Shown here: piece by piece, positions 5,925 to 12,096 of the stretch
How the letters are laid out: each line of letters opens with the position of its first letter
How positions within the stretch are numbered: the first letter of the stretch is position 1
Assembly: GCA_003170375.1 (NCBI GenBank)
Contig: PMZN01000190.1
Coordinates: 1-12,096 of the forward strand
Source: Acidimicrobiaceae bacterium
GTDB taxonomy: Bacteria > Actinomycetota > Acidimicrobiia > Acidimicrobiales > Bog-793
DNA length: 12,096 bases
Reading direction: 5' to 3'
The notes under the pieces: generated by a model
Seen by the model: the letters and a program-made list of their open reading frames with translations, nothing else
Databases searched by the model: none
Told to the model about the DNA's origin: nothing
Made by a program: the position numbers and the translations under genes

Positions 5925-7454
5925 ATGAGCCGCGTCGTTGCCGTCGTGGGCGGTGGGGTAAGCGGCCTCGCCGCAGCCCGCGTCCTCGCCGGCGCTCCTC
6001 CTGCCAGCCTCGAGCTGCGGGACGGCCCGGCCCATCAGGAAGGCGGGCCCGACTTCGAGGTCGTCCTGCTGGAGTCCGATGACCGCTTCGGGGGCAAGAT
6101 CCTTTCCCGTGAGTTCCGGGGACGTTCGGTCGATTTCGGGCCCGACAACTTCCTGACCCGGAACCCGAGTGCCAACGAGCTGTGCGACCAGCTCGGGATA
6201 GGCGACGATCTCGTGGCACCGGCGACGAGCTCGGCATCGGTGGTGGCGCGGGGACGACTCCACCCTCTCCCGCCCGGGCTCATCCTCGGCTTGCCCCCCG
6301 ACCTGGTGGCTCTCGCCCGGTCGCGGATCGTGAGCGGCCGCGGCCTTGCCCGAGCGGCGCTCGACCTACTGGCCCTGGGCGCACCCATCTCGGCCTCGAG
6401 CCTGGGCCTTTCCCCTGAGGAAACTGCGATCGGCCGCGCTAGCGGAGGCGCCGTCGTCGCAAGCGACACGGGCCCCGAGTGGAGCGCTGCCTCGATCCTC
6501 GTGAGTCGGCTCGGCCGCGAGCTAGTCGAGCGACTCGTCGACCCCTTGCTCGGCGGCATCAACGCCGGCGGTCTCGACCAGCTCTCTCTCGTCGTCGTAG
6601 CCCCCCAGGTGGCACGGGCTCTCGTCGGCCATCGCAGCGTGACTCGCGCGCTGAGGCTGTTGGCCCGGAGAACGCCCAAGCCCTCGGCGAGCACCGGTGC
6701 CAAGATCAGGCCCTTCTTCCTCGGAATGCGGGGCGGACTCGGCCGCATCGTCGAAGCGCTCGTCGCGGACCTGCAGGACCGAGGCGTGCAACTCCAAACA
6801 GGCGCAGAGGTAAGGGCCCTCCGGCGAGCCAAGAACGGCTACGAGCTCGAAACGGCGAACGGGACAATCGTCGCGGACGGAGTCGTGCTCGCGGCACCCG
6901 GGTACGTCGCCGCGCGGCTGCTCGTCGAAAGCGCCCCGGTAGCGGCCGCCGAGCTCGGCTCGATCCCGCACTCCAGCGTCGCGCTCGTTACGCTTGCGTG
7001 GCCCTCGGGTGCCATGTCCCTTCCGCAGGGAAGCGGCTTCCTTGTGCCCCGCTGCGAGGGCCGGATCATCACCGGCTGCACCTTCTTGTCGGCCAAGTGG
7101 CCTCACGCCGCCAGCGCCGGGGAAGTCGTCGTCCGTGCCTCGACCGGGCGCTACGGCGATGAACGACCCTTGTCAATGTCCGACGAGGAGCTCGTCGAAG
7201 CAGTGCTCGGAGAACTGCGAGAACTGACCGGTACCTCGGTCCCGCCGCTTGCCAGCCTGGTCCGGCGCTGGCCCCGGGCCTTCCCGCAGTATCTGCCTGG
7301 GCACCGGCGAAAGATTGAGCGAGCACGAGTGGCACTCGGCGAGCTGCCTGCCCTCGAGCTCGCTGGCCCATCGCTGGGTGGGATCGGCATCCCGGCATGC
7401 TTGACAACTGGCGAGCGAGCCGCGGTGGAGGTTCGCGATCGCCTGAGCCGATGA
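5925..7454 (+). CDS. hemY: FAD-dependent coproporphyrinogen/protoporphyrinogen III oxidase
   Basis: An oxygen-dependent flavoenzyme of the HemY/HemG family (also called CgoX) that removes six electrons from a porphyrinogen to form the porphyrin used by ferrochelatase. In Gram-positive lineages the usual substrate is coproporphyrinogen III. 509 residues. The N-terminal dinucleotide motif is V-G-G-G-V-S-G-L (8-15), followed by E50 at the end of beta-2 and D-R-F-G-G-K (53-58), then V-D-F-G-P-D-N-F. A mid-protein G-M-R-G-G-L-G-R-I-V leads the substrate half, and the C-terminal G-I-G-I-P-A-C is the final FAD-binding glycine segment. The linker between the first Rossmann helix and beta-2 (23-44) is somewhat long. 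It follows hemH after 4 nt and overlaps lnt by 4 nt (ATGA). Substrate preference is inferred from lineage and neighbours. Confidence 0.93.
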   Translation: MSRVVAVVGGGVSGLAAARVLAGAPPASLELRDGPAHQEGGPDFEVVLLESDDRFGGKILSREFRGRSVDFGPDNFLTRNPSANELCDQLGIGDDLVAPATSSASVVARGRLHPLPPGLILGLPPDLVALARSRIVSGRGLARAALDLLALGAPISASSLGLSPEETAIGRASGGAVVASDTGPEWSAASILVSRLGRELVERLVDPLLGGINAGGLDQLSLVVVAPQVARALVGHRSVTRALRLLARRTPKPSASTGAKIRPFFLGMRGGLGRIVEALVADLQDRGVQLQTGAEVRALRRAKNGYELETANGTIVADGVVLAAPGYVAARLLVESAPVAAAELGSIPHSSVALVTLAWPSGAMSLPQGSGFLVPRCEGRIITGCTFLSAKWPHAASAGEVVVRASTGRYGDERPLSMSDEELVEAVLGELRELTGTSVPPLASLVRRWPRAFPQYLPGHRRKIERARVALGELPALELAGPSLGGIGIPACLTTGERAAVEVRDRLSR

Positions 7455-8989
7455 AGCGCAGGGACCGGGTCGTGCGATGGCTCGTCCCGCTCGGCGGGGG
7501 TGTTCTCGTGGCGCTTTCACTGCCGCCGTTCGGGCTGTGGCCCCTGGCTCTTCTCGGAGTGTCACTTCTCGCCTGGGCCTTGAGGGACCGGTCCGTTGGC
7601 GGACGGGCAGCAGCCGGCTTTCTCGCGGGCGTCGGGCAGTTCGCGATCGGCCTCGCCTGGGCCGACAAGTTCACGTTTCTCGGCTATGGCGGGCTCATCG
7701 TCCTCCATTCGGCGATGTTCGCCGTCGCTTGCGCCTTCGTCCCTCGCGGACCAGCCCGGGTGCCGGCCCTCGCGGCACTCCTGACGCTCGCGGAGTGGGT
7801 GCGTGAACGTTGGCCGTTCGGCGGTGTGCCACCGGGTGGGATCGCTCTCGGGCAGGTGAGCGGTCCCCTGGTCGGAACCGCACGCATCGGCGGCACTGTC
7901 CTCTTGGTGGGTGTGACCTACCTCGCCGGCGCTGCGCTCGGCGACCTCGCCGTCACCTGGCTCCGACGGCGCCGGACTCACGGCCGTGTGCACGATCACG
8001 GGCTGATCGGGTGCTGGGTGAGCCTGGCCATCGCGGTCGCCCTCGCCGTCTGGGGCGCTTTCGCTGCTGATGGTGGACCTCCGCTACGCACGCTTCGCGT
8101 CGCCATCGTGCAGGGTGGGGGGCGGCGGGGACTGTCCGATCTGCAGGTGCCGGCGTCGGTCGTGTACGCCGCTGCGCTGCGAACGACCACGAGGGTTCGC
8201 CCACCGGTCGATCTAGTGCTCTGGCCCGAGGACGTTGTGGCGCTCGGCCAGCCGCTCAAAGGCTCGCCGGAAGCCGCTCAGCTCTCCGAGATCGCCCGGA
8301 GCCTTCACACGACGCTCGTCGCTGGCATCACCGAGCCCGTCGGCACGACCCAGTTTCGAAACGAGATCGTCGCCTACTCCCCATCGGGTGCCCTGGTAGC
8401 CGTGTTCGAGAAGGTTCACCGGGTTCCTTTCGGCGAGTACGTCCCGTGGCGGTCGCTCTTCTCTCACCTGGCAAACCTCGAGGCAATTCCCCGGGACGCC
8501 ATCTCCGGGCACGGGAGCGGAATGATGGCGACACCAGTGGGACCTGTCGCCGTGCTCGTGTCCTACGAGACGTTCTTCCCCGACCGCGGACGCTCGGGCG
8601 TGAGAGCCGGAGGCCAGCTCATCCTCGTCCCGACCAACACGTCGTCTTATTCGAGCGAGCAGGCTCCCGCCCAGGAGATGGCGGCTTCTCGCCTGCAGGC
8701 GATCGAGGAGGGCCGCGACCTATTGCAAGCAGCGCCGACCGGTTACTCGACCGTCGTCGACAACCACGGCGACGTGCTCCAACAGACACCCCTGTCGGCC
8801 TCGGCGGTGCTACGCGCCACCGTACCGCTGCGCGACGGGGCCACGTTATACGCGCGGGTCGGCGATCTGCCGACGGTCTTGCTGGCGCTTTGCGCGGTGC
8901 TCGCGGGCTGGGTGCTCGCCATCGTGGAGCGCCGCCGTGAGAGGCGGAAAGGCCTCAGGAAGAACGGATCACCCGCCCCGATGAGGTGA
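7451..8989 (+). CDS. lnt: Apolipoprotein N-acyltransferase homologue with Ser at the nucleophile position
   Basis: Lnt transfers an acyl chain from a phospholipid to the amino-terminal Cys of lipoproteins at the outer face of the membrane, through a Cys thioester. 512 residues: about six hydrophobic segments in 10-205, a CN-hydrolase (nitrilase-fold) domain at about 215-475 and a final membrane span near 478-497. The catalytic Glu is in L-W-P-E-D (E260), the Lys in F-E-K-V-H (K321) and a further conserved Glu at 329, spaced as in E. coli E267, K335 and E343. Where E. coli has C387-Y-E, this protein has S371-Y-E (codon TCC at 8561); the only Cys residues are in membrane parts. Activity is therefore uncertain: a Ser-using variant or another amidase/acyltransferase are alternatives. 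ATG at 7451 overlaps the hemY stop by 4 nt; an upstream in-frame start at 7397 would overlap hemY much more. Last gene of the hem operon; it ends 35 bp from the convergent gtrA gene. Confidence 0.85.
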   Translation: MKRRDRVVRWLVPLGGGVLVALSLPPFGLWPLALLGVSLLAWALRDRSVGGRAAAGFLAGVGQFAIGLAWADKFTFLGYGGLIVLHSAMFAVACAFVPRGPARVPALAALLTLAEWVRERWPFGGVPPGGIALGQVSGPLVGTARIGGTVLLVGVTYLAGAALGDLAVTWLRRRRTHGRVHDHGLIGCWVSLAIAVALAVWGAFAADGGPPLRTLRVAIVQGGGRRGLSDLQVPASVVYAAALRTTTRVRPPVDLVLWPEDVVALGQPLKGSPEAAQLSEIARSLHTTLVAGITEPVGTTQFRNEIVAYSPSGALVAVFEKVHRVPFGEYVPWRSLFSHLANLEAIPRDAISGHGSGMMATPVGPVAVLVSYETFFPDRGRSGVRAGGQLILVPTNTSSYSSEQAPAQEMAASRLQAIEEGRDLLQAAPTGYSTVVDNHGDVLQQTPLSASAVLRATVPLRDGATLYARVGDLPTVLLALCAVLAGWVLAIVERRRERRKGLRKNGSPAPMR

Positions 8990-9024
8990 GGCGAACCCAC
9001 ATCGCGCCGAAGCAGGCGATCGAG

Positions 9025-9624
9025 TCAGAGAACGTCAGCGACCGGGTCGATGGTCTCGCTGGCTGCCAGTGTGGAAAGCCCGGGCTCGAGCGCACCGGCA
9101 TCGGCGGTGGCCGGGATCGAGATCTCGCCCGGCAGCTCAACGGACGGCTCTTGCGCACGAGCCTGGGTCCGGGCTCCGAACAGGAAGCGGTTGAACAAGA
9201 AGTACCGGGCCGTCCAGATGCAGGCATAGGTGAGCAAGTTGGCACCGTTGACGATCAACGCACGAGCGAGCGATCCGCTCGCGATCCGGTCCGCGTTGTG
9301 CGCCGCCACCCCGACTGCAGCCGTCGAGAGCACCATGGCGGTAAAGGAGATCGTCCAGAACGGCACGACCTCTCGCCAGACCTTCGAACGGCCCGTCTTG
9401 CCCCAAGTCCAGTTGCGGTTGAGGTAGTACGCCGGAAGGGAGGCGACGGCCGTGGCAATGACGTTGCACTCCATCGCCGACCCGACCTTCCAGATGTGGT
9501 AGGTCGAGAAGAGAACGGCCTGGGACACAATCGTCGAGATGATCGAGACCGAGGCGTACTTCCAAAGTCGCCCGAAGTGCTCCGTCCGCCGAAACGCGAG
9601 AACCCGGCTCACTAGCGAAGCCAT
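9025..9624 (-). CDS. GtrA-family four-helix membrane protein
   Basis: 199 residues with four predicted membrane segments at about 21-44, 51-71, 86-108 and 122-148. The segment L-P-A-Y-Y-L-N-R-N-W-T-W (63-74) after the second helix is the hallmark of the GtrA/DPMS family, with a repeated aromatic/Arg-rich exit at R-Y-F-L-F-N-R-F-L-F (140-149). Family members are thought to help move polyprenyl-phosphate-linked sugars across the membrane or to anchor glycosyltransferases. No glycosyltransferase is nearby, so the partner is unknown. The C-terminal 50 residues (150-199) are hydrophilic, mildly acidic and longer than a basic GtrA protein needs. The ATG at 9624 has no Shine-Dalgarno but has a -10-like TAGACT 6 nt upstream. 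It is convergent with lnt and divergent from tesB. Confidence 0.85.
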   Translation of the reverse strand: MASLVSRVLAFRRTEHFGRLWKYASVSIISTIVSQAVLFSTYHIWKVGSAMECNVIATAVASLPAYYLNRNWTWGKTGRSKVWREVVPFWTISFTAMVLSTAAVGVAAHNADRIASGSLARALIVNGANLLTYACIWTARYFLFNRFLFGARTQARAQEPSVELPGEISIPATADAGALEPGLSTLAASETIDPVADVL

Positions 9625-9647
9625 GAGAGAAGTCTATCGTCTCATCT
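9625..9647. promoter_or_regulatory. 23-bp divergent spacer with overlapping -10-like hexamers
   Basis: Separates the start codons of gtrA (minus, ATG) and tesB (plus, GTG). On the plus strand TATCGT (9635-9640) ends 7 nt before the tesB GTG. On the minus strand TAGACT (9636 to 9631) ends 6 nt before the gtrA ATG. Neither gene has a Shine-Dalgarno sequence. The layout fits two leaderless transcripts whose -10 elements overlap by two bases, with any -35 regions lying inside the opposite gene. No -35 consensus was found. Confidence 0.45.
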
Positions 9648-10526
9648 GTGACTGAGGCTCTGAGCCAGCTCGTCGAACTGCTTGACCTCGAAGCCATCGA
9701 GGTGAACATCTTCCGCGGCAAGAATCTCGACGAGACTCGTCTGCGTGTCTTCGGAGGCCAGGTGGCCGCACAGTCGCTGGTCGCGGCGGGTCGGACGGTT
9801 GACTCGGGTCGCGTCCATTCCCTCCATTCGTACTTCCTGCGCCCTGGAGATCCAGCAGCACCGATCCTCTACGAGGTCGACCGCATCCGCGACGGCCGTT
9901 CGTTCACGACACGGCGCGTGGTTGCGATCCAGCACGGCCGGGCCATCTTCAACCTCCAGTGCTCGTTCCACATCGATGAGGGCCCGGGCCCGATCCACCA
10001 GGCGGAGATGCCGCGGGTGCCCCGAGCAGACGACCTGCCGACAGTTCGCGAGCGCCTCGATCCCTATCTCGACCAGTTGCCGGATTGGTTCGTGGTGGAC
10101 CGGCCACGTCCGATCGATCAGCGTTACGTCGGCGACCTCCCATGGCTGCCTTCGCCAAGTCGGGAGACCCGCCAGAGGTTGTGGGTGCGCGCGGATGGGG
10201 AGCTGGCCGACGATCCGCTGCTCCACGCTGCCGTGGTCGCCTACGCCTCGGACATGTCGATCATCGACTCGGTCCTCAAGCCGCACGAGGTGCGATGGGA
10301 AGACGGGAAGAACATGGTCGTCAGCTTGGACCACTGCATGTGGTTCCACCGCCCGTTCCGGGCCGACCAGTGGTTGCTCCTTGATCAGGATTCCCCCAAC
10401 GCCTACGGAGCACGAGGGCTGGCAAGAGGGCTCATCTTCGACGAGGAGGGTCACCTGGTCGTCAGCCTCGTGCAAGAAGGTCTGGTCCGCGTGAGAACAC
10501 AGGACCCGCCACCGGGAGAACCCTGA
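9648..10526 (+). CDS. tesB: Acyl-CoA thioesterase II
   Basis: Hydrolyses medium- and long-chain acyl-CoA to free fatty acid and CoA in the cytosol. 292 residues, a double hot-dog protein of normal length. The N-terminal half shows F-R-G-K (22-25), V-F-G-G-Q-V-A-A-Q (34-42), H-S-Y-F-L-R-P-G-D (60-68) and R-D-G-R-S-F-T-T-R-R-V (81-91). The C-terminal half shows A-Y-A-S-D (D202), S-L-D-H-C-M-W-F-H-R-P-F (226-237) and L-V-Q-E-G-L-V-R (Q276). D202, S226 and Q276 correspond to the catalytic Asp204, Thr228 and Gln278 of E. coli TesB; Ser at the middle position also occurs in other family members as I recall them, so it is not a defect. GTG start with no Shine-Dalgarno, probably leaderless. A small membrane ORF follows after 3 nt. 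Confidence 0.95.
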   Translation: MTEALSQLVELLDLEAIEVNIFRGKNLDETRLRVFGGQVAAQSLVAAGRTVDSGRVHSLHSYFLRPGDPAAPILYEVDRIRDGRSFTTRRVVAIQHGRAIFNLQCSFHIDEGPGPIHQAEMPRVPRADDLPTVRERLDPYLDQLPDWFVVDRPRPIDQRYVGDLPWLPSPSRETRQRLWVRADGELADDPLLHAAVVAYASDMSIIDSVLKPHEVRWEDGKNMVVSLDHCMWFHRPFRADQWLLLDQDSPNAYGARGLARGLIFDEEGHLVVSLVQEGLVRVRTQDPPPGEP

Positions 10527-10529
10527 TCG

Positions 10530-10706
10530 ATGCTGGGCATGACTGCGGCCTTTGCGATCGGCTTCGGGACTTTCCTCGTGTTGATGGCCGTGCTGGCCGT
10601 GTTCGTGCTGCGCTTTGCGATTCGAGAGGGTCGGCGCCGTCAGCCGGCTGCCGGTCCTGACCCGGAAGGCGGCCCCGATCCTGGGGTGCGCCCGGGATCC
10701 AGCTAG
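10530..10706 (+). CDS. Small single-span membrane protein, function unknown
   Basis: 58 residues, not recognised. One hydrophobic segment (about 5-27, rich in Ala, Val, Leu and Phe) is followed by a basic cluster R-E-G-R-R-R (32-37) and a Pro/Gly-rich polar tail. That polarity predicts the N-terminus outside and the tail in the cytosol by the positive-inside rule. The ATG lies 3 nt after the tesB stop, with GGGAG about 12 nt upstream, so it is probably co-transcribed with tesB. Its TAG shares the bases CTAG with the stop of the convergent ctaF. The sensible composition, tight spacing and clean membrane segment favour a real gene, but without homology this is inference. Confidence 0.55.
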   Translation: MLGMTAAFAIGFGTFLVLMAVLAVFVLRFAIREGRRRQPAAGPDPEGGPDPGVRPGSS

Positions 10707-11095
10707 ACCAAGCCGCCGCGGCGACTCTCGTAGACGACCCCGACGAGGGCCGCGACGGCAAGGAACAGGCCAACTCCCAGAGTCCAGGCTCCGAACACGA
10801 ACGCCAAGGCCACGAATGTGGCGCCGACACCAAGGACGAACGGCCAGACGCTGCTTCCGGGAAAAGCTCCGACAACGCCTGCCCCGTCCTCGAGGGAGGC
10901 CTCGGGATCGTCCGACGGCCTCGGGCGCATCCGCCGCGACCACCAGAGGTAGTAGAAACCAGGCACGCTGCCGAGCAGGAACGTCCCGAGCAGCATGACG
11001 CTTCCCGCGTCCTCATGGCTCCACAGCCAATAGACGGCACCGACAATTCCGAAGAAGAAGCCAACGAAGAGAAGAACATAGGACTCGACCTTCAT
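10703..11095 (-). CDS. ctaF: Cytochrome c oxidase subunit IV (actinobacterial type)
   Basis: A 130-residue small subunit of the actinobacterial aa3 oxidase, without redox centres. Four predicted membrane helices lie at about 6-25, 32-52, 83-103 and 105-123. The first and second pairs are joined by an acidic loop containing [10 protein letters not shown] (57-66) and then a W-P segment before the third helix, the pattern of this family. The ATG at 11095 overlaps the ctaD stop as ATGA and opens with M-K-V-E, as CtaF proteins usually do. An in-frame start at 11110 would only add five residues inside ctaD. The C-terminus overlaps the convergent 58-residue ORF by 4 nt. Confidence 0.9.
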   Translation of the reverse strand: MKVESYVLLFVGFFFGIVGAVYWLWSHEDAGSVMLLGTFLLGSVPGFYYLWWSRRMRPRPSDDPEASLEDGAGVVGAFPGSSVWPFVLGVGATFVALAFVFGAWTLGVGLFLAVAALVGVVYESRRGGLV

Positions 11096-12096
11096 CGGTC
11101 GGGATCCCACTTCTCGAGGGTGTCCCCGCCGTCAACTTGGACGTCTTCGAGCAGCACCGTTCCGCCGTCGGCCGAGGCCACCAACCCCACGGGCCTCCGC
11201 TTCGCGTGCTCGATTGTCCTGTCCTCAGGGTGGTTGTAGTCCCAGACCGGGCGCTGGGACCTGACGGGCGGGATTCTCAGGAAATTGTGGTGGGGCGGAG
11301 GTGAGGTCGTCGCCCACTCCAAGCTGGATGCGTCCCAGGGGTTGTCGCCCGCCGGGATCGGCTTCCACCAGGACACCACGACATTGACCAGGAAGATCGA
11401 CACGGACAGGAACAGCAGCGCAGAACCTGCGCTGGAGATCCGGTTCAGGGTCGTGAAGCCGTCGCTCGCCGCGTACTCAGCGATGCGCCTCGGCATCCCT
11501 TTCAGCCCGAGGAGGTATTGAGGGAGGAAGGTGACATTCGTACCCACCAACATGAGCCAGAACGTCGCCTTCCCGAGCCCTTCTCGGAGCATTCGCCCAG
11601 TCATCTTCGGGTACCAGAAGAAGAACCCGGCGAACGCGGCCATGACCAGTGACATGACCACACTGTGGAAGTGGGCGACCACGAAATACGTGTCGTGTGT
11701 GGCGAAATCCACGGGTGGAGATGCCAACAAGATTCCGCTGACCCCACCGAGCAGGAAGGTCACGAGAAAGCCGATAGAGAACAGCATGGGAGTGTCGAAT
11801 TTGACCGAGCCACGCCACATCGTCCCGATCCAGTTGAAGAACTTGATCCCGGTCGGCACGGCGATCAAGTAGGACATCAGGCTGAAGAAGGGAAGGAGCA
11901 CGACACCGGTCGTGAACATGTGGTGTGCCCATACGCTGGTTGACAGGGCGGCAATGGACATCGTCGCGAACACCATGCCGCGATAGCCGAAGATAGGCTT
12001 GCGTGAGAACACCGCGATCACGTCGGTCACGATCCCGAAGAACGGCAAAGCGAGGATGTATACCTCGGGATGACCGAAGAACCAGAAGAGGTCTTG
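11092..12096 (-). CDS. ctaD: Cytochrome c oxidase subunit I, 5' end outside window
   Basis: The catalytic subunit that reduces O2 to water at the heme a3-CuB site and pumps protons. 334 C-terminal residues are visible, and the frame is open through the right edge. Counting from the edge, G-H-P-E-V-Y (8-13) holds the CuB His cross-linked to Tyr and the Glu that ends the D proton channel, marking an A-type heme-copper oxidase. W-A-H-H-M-F (56-61) holds the other two CuB histidines. P-T-G-I-K (81-85) is the K-channel Thr/Lys pair, and V-A-H-F-H (140-144) supplies the heme a3 and heme a ligands. The C-terminal tail after the last helix contains S-P-P-P-H-H-N-F, common in this subunit. It is followed directly by ctaF (4-nt overlap). 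ctaC is expected upstream, outside the window. Confidence 0.97.
   Translation of the reverse strand, partial: QDLFWFFGHPEVYILALPFFGIVTDVIAVFSRKPIFGYRGMVFATMSIAALSTSVWAHHMFTTGVVLLPFFSLMSYLIAVPTGIKFFNWIGTMWRGSVKFDTPMLFSIGFLVTFLLGGVSGILLASPPVDFATHDTYFVVAHFHSVVMSLVMAAFAGFFFWYPKMTGRMLREGLGKATFWLMLVGTNVTFLPQYLLGLKGMPRRIAEYAASDGFTTLNRISSAGSALLFLSVSIFLVNVVVSWWKPIPAGDNPWDASSLEWATTSPPPHHNFLRIPPVRSQRPVWDYNHPEDRTIEHAKRRPVGLVASADGGTVLLEDVQVDGGDTLEKWDPDR

Noticed and set aside
8970..9024. Possible bidirectional terminator between lnt and gtrA
   Set aside because: Only weak stems (a 5-bp TCACC/GGTGA with an 11-nt loop, and CGCC/GGCG at 9005-9018) and no T tract on either strand.
9903..10478. TesB Ser226 in place of E. 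coli Thr228
   Set aside because: S-L-D-H-x-M-W-F-H with Ser also occurs in eukaryotic TesB-type thioesterases as I recall them; the hydroxyl is retained, so function is not in doubt.
9642..10943. 433-residue minus-strand open frame antisense to tesB
   Set aside because: tesB on the plus strand has full-length homology with all catalytic residues. The antisense frame is Arg/His-rich with no recognisable domain and runs through three genes, as often happens in high-G+C DNA.

Overview
The window looks like a high-G+C actinobacterial chromosome. Several features point to a lineage outside the mycobacteria, possibly Acidimicrobiia-like, but the class assignment is inference. The evidence is an actinobacterial-type bcc-aa3 respiratory chain: a di-heme QcrC, a Rieske QcrA with three membrane segments, a QcrB with a P-D-W-Y Qo motif, and the small four-helix oxidase subunit CtaF. 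Frequent GTG starts and tight start/stop overlaps also fit. The content is mostly core metabolism, and I see no mobile element, RNA gene or CRISPR array.

Layout. Positions 1-3828 (minus strand) hold ctaE-qcrC-qcrA-qcrB, transcribed leftward, with each gene overlapping the next by 4, 8 and 8 nt; qcrB runs off the left edge. A short divergent region (3829-3917) separates this from a plus-strand operon, hemE-hemH-hemY-lnt (3918-8989), whose genes are joined by overlaps or a 4-nt gap. A minus-strand GtrA-family membrane protein (9025-9624) faces lnt tail to tail. It is divergent, across only 23 bp, from a plus-strand pair: tesB (9648-10526) and a 58-residue single-span membrane ORF (10530-10706). 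That ORF's stop shares a CTAG with the stop of minus-strand ctaF (10703-11095). ctaF follows ctaD (11092 to the right edge, 5' end missing) with a 4-nt overlap.

How it fits together. Both ends of the window encode the respiratory branch from menaquinol to O2. QcrABC passes electrons through the di-heme QcrC directly to the aa3 oxidase (CtaD, CtaE, CtaF and, presumably just outside, CtaC). The operon between them supplies late heme-synthesis enzymes: uroporphyrinogen decarboxylase, an oxidase and a ferrochelatase, in the hemEHY order known from Bacillus. The heme-consuming and heme-making genes are therefore interleaved. The operon ends in an apolipoprotein N-acyltransferase homologue.

I did not find a wholly new system. 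The observation most worth checking is that the Lnt homologue keeps the catalytic Glu and Lys and the Tyr-Glu that follow the nucleophile, but has Ser in place of the catalytic Cys. Other points of interest are the Bacillus-like ferrochelatase without a C-terminal Cys extension, the acidic and His-rich QcrC tail, and the very compact, apparently leaderless divergent promoter between gtrA and tesB.
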